Source: Bifidobacteriaceae bacterium NR021
GTDB taxonomy: Bacteria > Actinomycetota > Actinomycetes > Actinomycetales > Bifidobacteriaceae
Assembly (NCBI GenBank): GCA_003585845.1
Contig: NQOP01000001.1
Coordinates: forward strand, 572,664 to 585,605
DNA length: 12,942 bases
Reading direction: 5' to 3'
Part shown: one piece after another, positions 6,743-12,942 of the stretch
Numbering within the stretch: the first letter of the stretch is position 1
Layout: every line of letters starts with the position of its first letter
Notes under the pieces: generated by a model
Databases searched by the model: none
The model's input: the letters and a program-made list of their open reading frames with translations, nothing else
Told to the model about the DNA's origin: nothing
Made by a program: the position numbers and the translations under genes

Positions 6743-8782
6743 ATGCTCCGAGAATTTGCTGTAGAAGCCATTCACCCAACTCAAGACGGTGATACCATTT
6801 ATTCCTTACTTGCCAATCGTGCTATGCGTAGTCCGCAAGACGTGGTTGCTCAATGGCAAGACGATGAAACTCGTCATTGGCATGATGTTACTTCATCTGA
6901 AATGCTCGCTAAAGTTCGTGCAGTAGCTCGAGGCTTAATAGCACTCGGAGTTCATCATGGCTCCAAAGTTGTTATTTACTCTGCTACATGTTATGAGTGG
7001 GGTATTGCCGATTTTGCTTGTGCATGCATTGGTGCTGTAAGCGTTCCTATTTATGAAACAGATTCAGCATTACAGGCAGCTGACATTATAGATGAAGTTA
7101 AGCCAGTTATTGCTTTTGCTGGAGACGATGCGCATGCTCAATGCTTAGAGCGTGTTCGTCAGGATCATAAACGTATAACTTTGAAAACTGTATTTAATTT
7201 CAAAGCTGGCGGCTTGGAAGCGGTTGTTGATTTTGGTAAATCTATTACTGAGGATGAGCTTAATAAAGCTGTTGATGCTGTTAAGGCAGATGATTTAGCT
7301 ACTATTGTTTACACTTCTGGTTCGACTGGTAGACCTAAAGGCGCAATGCTTTCAAATCGTAATTTTACGCATATTGTTTTTGCTGGTTACGATGTTCTTA
7401 GCGATATGTTATGCAAACCAAATCGTTTGCTTTTATTCCTTCCATTAGCGCATTGTTTTGCTCGCTACATTCAATATGTTGCTATTGGTGCTCACGGTGT
7501 TATTGGATATGTGCCTAATGCTAAGCATCTTTTGGCTGATTTGCGTAGTTTTAAGCCTACGTATTTACTTGGCGTTCCTAGGGTTTTTGAAAAAGTTTAT
7601 AATGCTGCGTCACAAAAAGCTGGTGCTGGCATAAAGGGTCGTATCTTTGCTAAAGCTGTAAAGCATTTCATTCAATGGTCTCGCGACAATGTTGAAGGTA
7701 AAACTCATTCTCTTGCTGCACGCATGAATCATGCAATGTACATGAAAACAGTTGGATCTTCTATTCGATCAGCTTTAGGTCCTAATCTTTCGTGGTTGGC
7801 ATGCGGTGGCGCTCCAATGGATGCTGATTTGGCTCATTTCTTCAATGGTCTTGACGGTATTACTTTTATTCAAGGCTATGGAATGACTGAAACTGCTGCT
7901 CCTTGCGTAGTTAATTTTGAGCATGCAAATCAAGTTGGATCTGTAGGTCGACCTGGTCCTGGTATAACTATTCGTCTTGCTGACGATGATGAAGTGCTTA
8001 TTAAAGGTCCTAACGTATTTATGGGATATTTCAATAAGCCTGAGCTTACTGCAGAAGTTATTGACGAAGATGGATGGTTGCATTCAGGTGATCTTGGCTC
8101 AATAGATGATGAAGGATTCTTGTCTATTACTGGTCGCAAAAAAGATATTATTATTACTGCTGGTGGCAAGAATATAAGTCCTGCTCCTATGGAAGGTATT
8201 ATTGCTCAATGCCCATTAGTCTCTCATGCTGTAGTAGTGGGCGATGGTAAGCCATTTGTTTCTGCTTTAATTGAGCTCGATCCAGATATGGTTCGTTCTT
8301 GGCTAAAGAATAAGGGCATGGATGTTAACCTTACTATGAGTGAGATTGCTACTAACGAAGCAGTGCGTTCAGTAATTCAGCAATTTATTGACCAGGCTAA
8401 TAGTACTGTTTCTCGTGCTGAGTCTGTTCGTAAGTTTGTTATTTTGCAAGATGAATTTACTCAAGATGCTGGAACCTTGACTCCAAGTATGAAGATTGTT
8501 CGTCCGAAGATTCTTGCTCGCTATGCTGATATTATCGAAACGCAATTGTATGCTCCAAAGCCTAATACTCGTCCTTTGCCAGCAACTGTAAAGATTCTCG
8601 ATAAAACTACTGAGACTGTTAAACAAGCTCAAGAAACTGTTAAGCAGGCTCAAGAAGCTGTAACTCCTCGAGTACGTCAAGCTATCGATCAAGCTGCGAA
8701 TCATTTGAAGCGTTTTGGTGAAGAATCTTCATCAGATTCCTCTTCAACATCGCATAGTGATCATAATGAACATGTCGAGTAA
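6743..8782 (+). CDS. fadD: Long-chain fatty acid-CoA ligase (AMP-forming), FadD15-like
   Basis: This adenylate-forming enzyme activates fatty acids to acyl-CoA through an acyl-AMP intermediate, for use in lipid synthesis or remodelling. Motifs, counted from ATG 6743: YTSGSTG ATP/phosphate loop at 190-196; GYGMTET at 378-384; the HSGD ribose-binding Asp at 450; the hinge and GRKKD at 464-468; and the C-terminal catalytic Lys 584 in PSMKIVRPK. The full-length core is intact. ATG 6743 is preferred to the in-frame GTG 6710 because the protein then begins MLREFAVEA, as I recall for bifidobacterial homologues, and a -10-like box sits 7 nt upstream. The 679-residue protein ends in an unusual tail: two identical ETVKQAQ units (624-637), a likely amphipathic helix, then a Ser/Asp/His-rich acidic end. 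There is no transmembrane segment; peripheral membrane contact is plausible. def follows after 64 bp without a terminator. Confidence 0.93.
   Translation: MLREFAVEAIHPTQDGDTIYSLLANRAMRSPQDVVAQWQDDETRHWHDVTSSEMLAKVRAVARGLIALGVHHGSKVVIYSATCYEWGIADFACACIGAVSVPIYETDSALQAADIIDEVKPVIAFAGDDAHAQCLERVRQDHKRITLKTVFNFKAGGLEAVVDFGKSITEDELNKAVDAVKADDLATIVYTSGSTGRPKGAMLSNRNFTHIVFAGYDVLSDMLCKPNRLLLFLPLAHCFARYIQYVAIGAHGVIGYVPNAKHLLADLRSFKPTYLLGVPRVFEKVYNAASQKAGAGIKGRIFAKAVKHFIQWSRDNVEGKTHSLAARMNHAMYMKTVGSSIRSALGPNLSWLACGGAPMDADLAHFFNGLDGITFIQGYGMTETAAPCVVNFEHANQVGSVGRPGPGITIRLADDDEVLIKGPNVFMGYFNKPELTAEVIDEDGWLHSGDLGSIDDEGFLSITGRKKDIIITAGGKNISPAPMEGIIAQCPLVSHAVVVGDGKPFVSALIELDPDMVRSWLKNKGMDVNLTMSEIATNEAVRSVIQQFIDQANSTVSRAESVRKFVILQDEFTQDAGTLTPSMKIVRPKILARYADIIETQLYAPKPNTRPLPATVKILDKTTETVKQAQETVKQAQEAVTPRVRQAIDQAANHLKRFGEESSSDSSSTSHSDHNEHVE
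8612..8653 (+). repeat. 21-bp tandem duplication encoding ETVKQAQ twice
   Basis: The two units give identical heptapeptides but differ at third codon positions (GAG/GAA, AAA/AAG, CAA/CAG). This indicates an old duplication kept at the protein level rather than recent slippage. The heptad spacing suits a coiled-coil or amphipathic helix in the ligase tail. Confidence 0.8.
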
Positions 8783-8846
8783 AAAGCTTACATGCTTGTA
8801 GTTGTTTTTTCGTTATTCCTACTTACATAAAAGAAAGAGTAATTGC

Positions 8847-9335
8847 GTGTCTATTAGAAAAATTCGTATTGTTCCGGATCCTGTATTGCGTACTCCTTGT
8901 GACGAGATTCGTGAAATTACGCCAGCTGTGAAACATTTAGTTGATGATTTATTGGAAACGGTAAATGATCCAGGTAGAGCTGGATTGTCTGCTAATCAGA
9001 TTGGTGTAAGTCTTAGAGCTTTTTCTTACAATATAAATGGTAGAATTGGCTATATTCTAAATCCAGTAATTGAAGAGCTAAAAGGTGAACAGTACGACGA
9101 CGAGGGTTGCCTTTCTGTTCCGGGATTATGGTACAAAACTAGGCGTGCAAATTATGCTAGAGCTCGTGGAATTGATTTAGATGGTAAGACTGTAGTGCTT
9201 GAAGGTGAAGGTCTTATGGCTAGAATGATTCAGCATGAGTGTGATCATTTAGATGGTCATATTTATTTGGATAGGCTTGAAAAGGATGTGCGCCGTCAAG
9301 CGTTGCGTGAGTTGCGCAATAATATGCGTAGCTAA
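8847..9335 (+). CDS. def: Peptide deformylase
   Basis: Deformylase removes the formyl group from the initiator Met of nascent proteins; it is a small cytosolic metalloenzyme acting at the ribosome exit. All three family motifs are present: GLSANQIG (variant of GxGLAAPQIG, with Q51), EGCLS with metal ligand C88, and HECDH with ligands H130 and H134 and catalytic E131. GTG 8847 is chosen because the protein then begins [15 protein letters not shown], as is normal for the family, with a purine-rich AAGAAAGAG a few bases upstream; an upstream in-frame TTG (8802) would add 15 unlikely residues. The 162-residue length is typical. Motif I has Ser and Asn where many enzymes have Ala and Pro; the Asn form is known in actinobacteria. 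It probably shares a transcript with the upstream acyl-CoA ligase and is followed by a terminator. Confidence 0.97.
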   Translation: MSIRKIRIVPDPVLRTPCDEIREITPAVKHLVDDLLETVNDPGRAGLSANQIGVSLRAFSYNINGRIGYILNPVIEELKGEQYDDEGCLSVPGLWYKTRRANYARARGIDLDGKTVVLEGEGLMARMIQHECDHLDGHIYLDRLEKDVRRQALRELRNNMRS

Positions 9336-9379
9336 GTTTTAGTTTTTATGCTTTATGCGTAAATAATTTTTTAAAAATT

Positions 9380-9424
9380 ATCGGCGTTTTTGTTGCTTTT
9401 ATTGCTACAAGAATGCCGATTTTT
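9380..9424 (+). terminator. Intrinsic terminator after def
   Basis: ATCGGCGTTTTTGT (9380-9393) pairs with ACAAGAATGCCGAT (9407-9420) in a 14-bp stem with two G-T wobbles and a 13-nt loop, followed by TTTT. An A-run before the stem could allow activity in both directions. It separates the ligase-def transcript from the rpsB promoter region. Confidence 0.88.
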
Positions 9425-9437
9425 AGTATTGAGCATC

Positions 9438-9446
9438 TGATATAAT
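9438..9446 (+). promoter_or_regulatory. Possible upstream rpsB promoter (extended -10)
   Basis: TGATATAAT is an extended -10 element with a perfect TATAAT. The -35 region (around 9418-9423) overlaps the def terminator and has no clear hexamer. It would give a leader of about 190 nt. It may be a second start site ahead of the better-formed promoter at 9466-9495. Confidence 0.45.
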
Positions 9447-9465
9447 TGCTCTTCGCGTGTCCATT

Positions 9466-9495
9466 TTGAGCATGAGTATTGCCGCGTTGTATGAT
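9466..9495 (+). promoter_or_regulatory. Probable main rpsB promoter
   Basis: TTGAGC (-35, 9466-9471) and TATGAT (-10, 9490-9495) are 18 bp apart, near the optimum for the housekeeping sigma factor. Transcription would start near 9502, giving a leader of about 144 nt. Confidence 0.6.
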
Positions 9496-9501
9496 TGCTC
9501 G

Positions 9502-9645
9502 CTTTTTTATTGTCTACACGGATTCGCAAATACGCGCCATGTACGCGTCCGTTCGTGTCGGTCGGCTTGGATTTAGACATGTGTCATCCAAGTTGCATGC
9601 GAACAGACATGGCCAGGAAATAACCGACAAGAAAGGTATATAGAT
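9502..9645 (+). promoter_or_regulatory. Structured rpsB 5' leader, candidate S2 autoregulatory RNA
   Basis: The leader can fold into several helices: ACGCG/CGCGT (9532-9536 with 9544-9548); GTTCG/CGAAC (9551-9555 with 9600-9604) enclosing a perfect CTTGGAT/ATCCAAG stem (9566-9572 with 9586-9592) topped by GAC/GTC; and GTCGG (9557-9561 or 9561-9565) with CCGAC (9624-9628) just upstream of the ribosome binding site GAAAGG (9631-9636). S2 is known to repress its own rpsB-tsf mRNA in E. coli, so a comparable feedback site is plausible. The pairings are from eye only. Confidence 0.5.
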
Positions 9646-10464
9646 ATGGCACAGATTACCATGAGCGAAATGCTGAAGGCTGGTTTGCACTTCGGTCATC
9701 AGACTCGTCGCTGGAACCCAAAGATGAAGCAGTTCATTCTTACCCAGCGCAATGGTATTCATATCATCAATTTGTTCAAGTCTCTCGACATGATCGATAA
9801 GGCTTATGACTTCATCAAGCAGACTGTTGCTCATAACGGCACTGTTCTCTTCGTGGGCACTAAGAAGCAGGCTCAGGAAGCTGTACAGAATCAGGCAACT
9901 CGCGTAAACATGCCTTATGTTTGCGAGCGTTGGCTCGGCGGTATGTTGACCAATTTCCAGACTGTTTCTACTCGCGTAAAGCGCTTGAAGGAACTTGAGG
10001 AAATGGACTTCAGCGATGTTCGTGGATCCGGCTTGACTAAGAAGGAACTTTTGCTTCTCGAGCGCGAGAAGGACAAGCTTTCCAAGCAGCTCGGTGGTAT
10101 TCGCAACATGAACCGCACTCCTTCCGCCATGTTCGTTGTTGATATTAACAAGGAAGCTTTGGCTGTTGAAGAAGCTCATAAGCTTGGTATCCCAGTTGTA
10201 GCAATTGTTGATACCAACACTGATCCTGAGGCTGTTGAGTATCCAATTCCTGCAAACGATGATGCTATTCGTGGCATTGAGTTATTGACTAGCTTGATGG
10301 CTGATGCTGTAGCTGAAGGTTTGCTTGAGCATGCCGGTAAGGGCGCTAAGTCTGAAGGTAATGATGCTCAGCCAATGGCAGCTTGGGAGAAGGAATTGCT
10401 CACCAAGGAAGGCGAAGCTGAAGCTGAGCCTGCCAAGGAAGAAAATACTGAGGCAAACGCCTGA
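9646..10464 (+). CDS. rpsB: 30S ribosomal protein S2
   Basis: S2 is a late-assembling protein of the small ribosomal subunit. The sequence shows the classic family features from the start: [51 protein letters not shown], the coiled-coil insertion with [17 protein letters not shown], then [19 protein letters not shown] and the AIRGIELL end of the core. The 272 residues include an acidic Ala/Glu tail of about 35 residues, common in actinobacteria and absent from E. coli S2 (241 residues). ATG 9646 has GAAAGG (9631-9636) 9 nt upstream. Every Lys codon I checked is AAG, and C-ending codons are frequent, unlike the preceding genes; this marks very high expression. It is transcribed with tsf, 100 bp downstream, through an intercistronic hairpin. 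Confidence 0.98.
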   Translation: MAQITMSEMLKAGLHFGHQTRRWNPKMKQFILTQRNGIHIINLFKSLDMIDKAYDFIKQTVAHNGTVLFVGTKKQAQEAVQNQATRVNMPYVCERWLGGMLTNFQTVSTRVKRLKELEEMDFSDVRGSGLTKKELLLLEREKDKLSKQLGGIRNMNRTPSAMFVVDINKEALAVEEAHKLGIPVVAIVDTNTDPEAVEYPIPANDDAIRGIELLTSLMADAVAEGLLEHAGKGAKSEGNDAQPMAAWEKELLTKEGEAEAEPAKEENTEANA

Positions 10465-10482
10465 TAAGCTAATTTGCAACCA

Positions 10483-10542
10483 GATTCTTATCTAGAAGCT
10501 GCAAAATCCAATTGATTTTGCTTTTTGCAGCTTTTAAGAATC
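10483..10542 (+). promoter_or_regulatory. rpsB-tsf intercistronic hairpins, possible attenuator
   Basis: Two overlapping folds compete. Fold A: GCAAAATC (10501-10508) with GATTTTGC (10514-10521), a perfect 8-bp stem with a 5-nt loop, followed at once by TTTTT (10522-10526), which resembles an intrinsic terminator. Fold B: GAAGCTGCAAAA (10495-10506) with TTTTGCAGCTTT (10523-10534), extended by GATTCTT/AAGAATC (10483-10489 with 10536-10542). Both use 10501-10506, so they exclude each other. This could set the amount of tsf relative to rpsB, or be an mRNA processing or stabilising site. Confidence 0.6.
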
Positions 10543-10564
10543 ATATTGATACGAGGAGAACAAA

Positions 10565-11416
10565 ATGGCAGCAATTACTGCAGCGTTGATTAAGCAGGTG
10601 CGCGAAGAAACTGGCGCCGGCATGATGGACGTTAAAAAGGCTCTTACTGAAGCTGAAGGCGACGTTGCCCGCGCTAAGGAAATCATCCGCGCTAAGGGTA
10701 TTCAGGCAGCAGGTAAGCGTGAAGGTCGCAAGGCTCAGGAAGGTACCATCGCTTCTAAGGTTGTTAAGTCTGCTGAAGGCGAAACTGGTTACGCAGTTGA
10801 GTTGAATTCTGAAACTGACTTTGTGGCAAAGACACCAAAGTTTGTGGAATTCTCAAACACTGTTCTTGACCATGCTGTTGAAGCTAATGCTTCTACTGCT
10901 GAAGAAGTACTTGCAGCACCAGCTGATGGCGCAACTGTTAAGGAATCTGTTGAAGAAGCAGCAGCTTTGTTTGGCGAGCACGTCAAGGTTGGTCAGGTTG
11001 CTAAGGTAAGCGGTCCACACGTTGAGATTTATGCTCACAAGAAGTCTGTGGAATTGCCTCCAAGCATCGTTTCCATGATTGCTACTGACGAAGCTGGTGC
11101 AAAGGTTGCTCACGAAGCTGCTTTGCAGATTTCCGCTATGGGTGCGCAGTGGCTTCGCCGCGAAGATGTTCCAGAAGAAGTTTTGGAATCTGAGCGTCGC
11201 GTTGCAACCGAGAAGTCCTTGGCTGAAGGCAAGCCAGAGAAGATTGTTCCAAAGATTGTTGAAGGACGTATGAACGCCTTCTTCAAGGAAACTGTACTTC
11301 TCGAGCAGGCATACGTTAAGGATCCATCCAAGAGCATTGGTGACTTGTTCAAGGAAGTTGGCGGCACCGCTCTTGCCTTTGCTCGCGTTGAGGTTGGCAA
11401 AGGTGCTGCTGAATAA
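10565..11416 (+). CDS. tsf: Translation elongation factor Ts
   Basis: EF-Ts is the guanine nucleotide exchange factor that releases GDP from EF-Tu during protein synthesis. The N-terminal UBA-like domain (1-50) carries the signature TGAGMMDVKKAL (16-27), and the EF-Tu-contacting TDFVAKT lies at 84-90, with the disruptive Asp-Phe at 85-86. Two core subdomains follow, and the C-terminal part includes GRMNAFFKE and LLEQAYVKDPSKSIGDL. The 283-residue length is typical. AGGAG (10554-10558) lies 6 nt before the ATG. Lys is almost always AAG (one AAA near the start), as in rpsB, marking high expression. A strong terminator 40 nt downstream closes the rpsB-tsf unit. Confidence 0.98.
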   Translation: MAAITAALIKQVREETGAGMMDVKKALTEAEGDVARAKEIIRAKGIQAAGKREGRKAQEGTIASKVVKSAEGETGYAVELNSETDFVAKTPKFVEFSNTVLDHAVEANASTAEEVLAAPADGATVKESVEEAAALFGEHVKVGQVAKVSGPHVEIYAHKKSVELPPSIVSMIATDEAGAKVAHEAALQISAMGAQWLRREDVPEEVLESERRVATEKSLAEGKPEKIVPKIVEGRMNAFFKETVLLEQAYVKDPSKSIGDLFKEVGGTALAFARVEVGKGAAE

Positions 11417-11456
11417 GCACTAATTATATAAGAATTTATTTTTGTTCTTGTATATA

Positions 11457-11492
11457 GGGTTGCGTGCACAAGTTGTGCGCAACCCATTTTTT
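11457..11492 (+). terminator. Strong intrinsic terminator after tsf
   Basis: GGGTTGCG (11457-11464) pairs perfectly with CGCAACCC (11478-11485), and CACAA/TTGTG within can extend the helix past a 2-nt bulge. The stem is followed by A and six Ts. A weaker AU hairpin (TATATAAGAA, 11425-11434, with TTCTTGTATATA, 11445-11456) stands directly before it. Confidence 0.95.
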
Positions 11493-11533
11493 ATATTCAT
11501 TTTCCAACTTAACGTGCGTTTTGAGTGTCGTTA

Positions 11534-11561
11534 TTGATAGATAAACTGACAAAGATATACC
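11534..11561 (+). promoter_or_regulatory. Candidate pyrH-frr promoter
   Basis: TTGATA (11534-11539) and TATACC (11556-11561) are separated by 16 bp and lie after the tsf terminator and about 30 bp before the pyrH start. Both hexamers deviate from consensus, but a promoter is expected here because the upstream terminator is strong. Confidence 0.4.
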
Positions 11562-11591
11562 TCATTCGCCGTTATGACTGGAGGAATCTGT

Positions 11592-12341
11592 ATGGCTATT
11601 GCACAAACGGATGAAGGAAAGTCCCGTAGGGTTTTATTAAAGCTTTCTGGAGAAGCATTCGGTGGTGGCGCTGTTGGTATTGATACTAATGTTATTCGTA
11701 GGATTGCTGGCGAAATAGTAGCTGCAGTGAATCAAGGCGTTCAGGTTGCTATTGTTGTCGGCGGCGGTAACTTCTTTAGGGGAGCAGAACTGCAGCAAGC
11801 AGGTATTGATCGTAGCCGTGGCGATTATATGGGTATGTTGGGCACTGTAATGAACTGCTTGGCTCTTCAGGATTTTCTTGAGCAAGCAGGGCAAGCAACT
11901 CGCGTACAAACTGCTATTACAATGGGTCAGGTTGCAGAACCTTATATTCCGTTGAAAGCAATTCGTCACCTTGAAAAGGGTCGTGTGGTTATTTTTGGTG
12001 CTGGTGCCGGAATGCCATATTTTTCTACTGATACTGTTTCTATTCAACGTTCATTGGAAATTCATTGCGATGAAGTTCTTATGGGCAAGAATGGTGTGGA
12101 TGGCGTATATAGTGCTGATCCTCGTAAAGATTCTACTGCTCGTAAGTTCCTAACATTAAACTACAAGCGCGCTATCGTTGATGGTTTAGCTGTTATGGAC
12201 GCGTCTGCGCTTTCTATGGCTCGCGATAATAATCAAAAAATTCGTGTGTTTGGTCTTGAGGGCGAAGGTAACGTAACTAGTGCTCTTGTTGGAGAATCTA
12301 TTGGCACATTAGTGTCTAATGCAGAGCCAACATTTGCTTAA
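11592..12341 (+). CDS. pyrH: Uridylate kinase (UMP kinase)
   Basis: PyrH phosphorylates UMP to UDP with ATP, an essential step of pyrimidine nucleotide synthesis; bacterial enzymes are hexameric amino acid kinase family members, unrelated to eukaryotic UMP/CMP kinases. Seen: the N-terminal [11 protein letters not shown] (15-25) with catalytic Lys 17; [10 protein letters not shown] (55-64) for phosphate and UMP binding; the [12 protein letters not shown] helix; [13 protein letters not shown] (136-148), the UMP/ATP site; and the C-terminal [18 protein letters not shown]-binding loop and [12 protein letters not shown]. The start ATG 11592 has GGAGGA (11580-11585) 6 nt upstream; the in-frame ATG 11574 would lie upstream of this site and is rejected. 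The 249-residue length is normal. frr begins 19 nt after the stop, so the two genes are almost surely one transcript. Codon use is intermediate between rpsB/tsf and the repair genes. Confidence 0.97.
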   Translation: MAIAQTDEGKSRRVLLKLSGEAFGGGAVGIDTNVIRRIAGEIVAAVNQGVQVAIVVGGGNFFRGAELQQAGIDRSRGDYMGMLGTVMNCLALQDFLEQAGQATRVQTAITMGQVAEPYIPLKAIRHLEKGRVVIFGAGAGMPYFSTDTVSIQRSLEIHCDEVLMGKNGVDGVYSADPRKDSTARKFLTLNYKRAIVDGLAVMDASALSMARDNNQKIRVFGLEGEGNVTSALVGESIGTLVSNAEPTFA

Positions 12342-12360
12342 ATATTATAAAGGAGAACAC

Positions 12361-12915
12361 ATGTCAGCAATAATTGATCAAGCCCGTGAACAGATGAATA
12401 AGTCTGTTGAAGCTACTAAAGAGAATTTTATGGGTATTCGCACCGGTCGTGCTAATCCTGCTTTGCTGAACGGAATTATGGTTGATTATTATGGTGCTCC
12501 AACTCCAATTAAAGCTGTTGCATCTATTGGTGTTCCAGAGCCTAGAACCCTTTCAGTTACGCCTTTTGATGCTTCTCAAGCGAATGCTGTTGAAAAGGCT
12601 ATTCGCGATTCTGATTTAGGTGTAAGCCCTAATCGTGATGGCAATGTTATTCGTGTTACTATGCCAGAGCTCACGGAAGAGCGTCGCAAGGAATACGTCA
12701 AGCTTGCTAAGAATAAAGCAGAAGAAGGCAAAGTTGCAGTTCGCAATATTCGTCGCAAAGCTAAGGAATCTATTGACAAGTCTGTTAAAGACGGTGAACT
12801 TGGCGAAGATGAAGGCGATCGTCTACAAAAAGAGCTTGATAAAGTAACTAAGCAAGTTACTGATTCTTTAGACGTTTTGCTTGAAGGTAAGCAAAAAGAA
12901 ATTATGGAAGTCTGA
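12361..12915 (+). CDS. frr: Ribosome recycling factor
   Basis: RRF, with EF-G, splits the post-termination ribosome so that subunits can be reused. The 184-residue protein is full length (family about 185) and has the expected two-domain plan: an N-terminal helix with GIRTGRANPALL (25-36), a small beta domain beginning at VDYYGAPTPIK and including PEPRTLSVTPFD, and the long C-terminal helices with RNIRRKAKE, where R131/R132 match the conserved, functionally important Arg pair. ATG 12361 is preceded by AAAGGAG (12349-12355) at 5 nt; the upstream in-frame ATG at 12319 overlaps the end of pyrH and is rejected. No terminator is visible in the last 27 bases of the window, so the transcript may continue downstream. 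Confidence 0.98.
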   Translation: MSAIIDQAREQMNKSVEATKENFMGIRTGRANPALLNGIMVDYYGAPTPIKAVASIGVPEPRTLSVTPFDASQANAVEKAIRDSDLGVSPNRDGNVIRVTMPELTEERRKEYVKLAKNKAEEGKVAVRNIRRKAKESIDKSVKDGELGEDEGDRLQKELDKVTKQVTDSLDVLLEGKQKEIMEV

Positions 12916-12942
12916 GATTTTTGTAGTTTCAAACTGAATGGG

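Noticed and set aside
8802..8846. TTG start adding 15 residues to Def
   Set aside because: The added residues do not resemble the family; GTG 8847 gives the normal N-terminus.
9514..10179. Minus-strand open frame of 221 codons antisense to the rpsB leader and rpsB
   Set aside because: It lies opposite a certain, highly expressed gene, resembles no family I know, and has no ribosome binding site; the long frame follows from the biased codon use of rpsB.
11574..11591. Upstream ATG for pyrH
   Set aside because: The GGAGGA site is downstream of it and correctly spaced for ATG 11592.
11637..12047. Minus-strand open frame opposite pyrH
   Set aside because: It is complementary to a conserved essential gene and has no recognisable protein features.
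12319..12360. Upstream ATG for frr within the end of pyrH
   Set aside because: AAAGGAG is placed for ATG 12361, which yields the standard RRF N-terminus and length.

Overview
The window looks like an ordinary core-genome segment of a low-GC actinobacterium of the Bifidobacteriaceae, most probably Gardnerella or a close relative. This is inferred from three things: the rpsB-tsf-pyrH-frr block, actinobacterial family members (GuaB3-type IMP dehydrogenase homologue, an Rv3235/DUF6459-like protein, a FadD15-like acyl-CoA ligase), and AT-rich codon use unusual for that phylum. No database search was possible. All nine recognised genes lie on the + strand.

Layout: (1) 1-4302 holds two nucleotide excision repair genes, the 3' part of uvrA (cut by the window start) and complete uvrC. 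(2) 4370-5500 holds guaB3, closed by a clear intrinsic terminator. (3) 5501-5865 is a long AT-rich non-coding stretch leading to a 196-residue protein resembling the Rv3235/DUF6459 family. (4) 6743-9335 holds a long-chain acyl-CoA synthetase, whose start may be leaderless, followed by peptide deformylase (def) and a terminator. (5) 9425-12915 is the translation/nucleotide block: a structured leader, rpsB (ribosomal protein S2), an intercistronic hairpin region, tsf (EF-Ts), a strong terminator, pyrH (UMP kinase) and frr (ribosome recycling factor).

UvrA and UvrC act together in excision repair: UvrA finds damage with UvrB, and UvrC makes both incisions. GuaB3 and PyrH belong to purine and pyrimidine nucleotide metabolism. 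Def trims the formyl group from new proteins, S2 is part of the 30S subunit, EF-Ts recharges EF-Tu, and RRF splits post-termination ribosomes. rpsB and tsf use a clearly different codon set (almost only AAG for Lys, many C-ending codons), as expected for very highly expressed genes.

I found no mobile element, phage gene, CRISPR array, tRNA or rRNA, and no sign of a new multi-gene system. The points most worth a second look are regulatory or concern single proteins: mutually exclusive hairpins between rpsB and tsf, the folded rpsB leader, a GuaB3 lacking the catalytic cysteine, a slippage-prone Ser-Asp repeat inside the UvrC nuclease domain, and possible leaderless starts.
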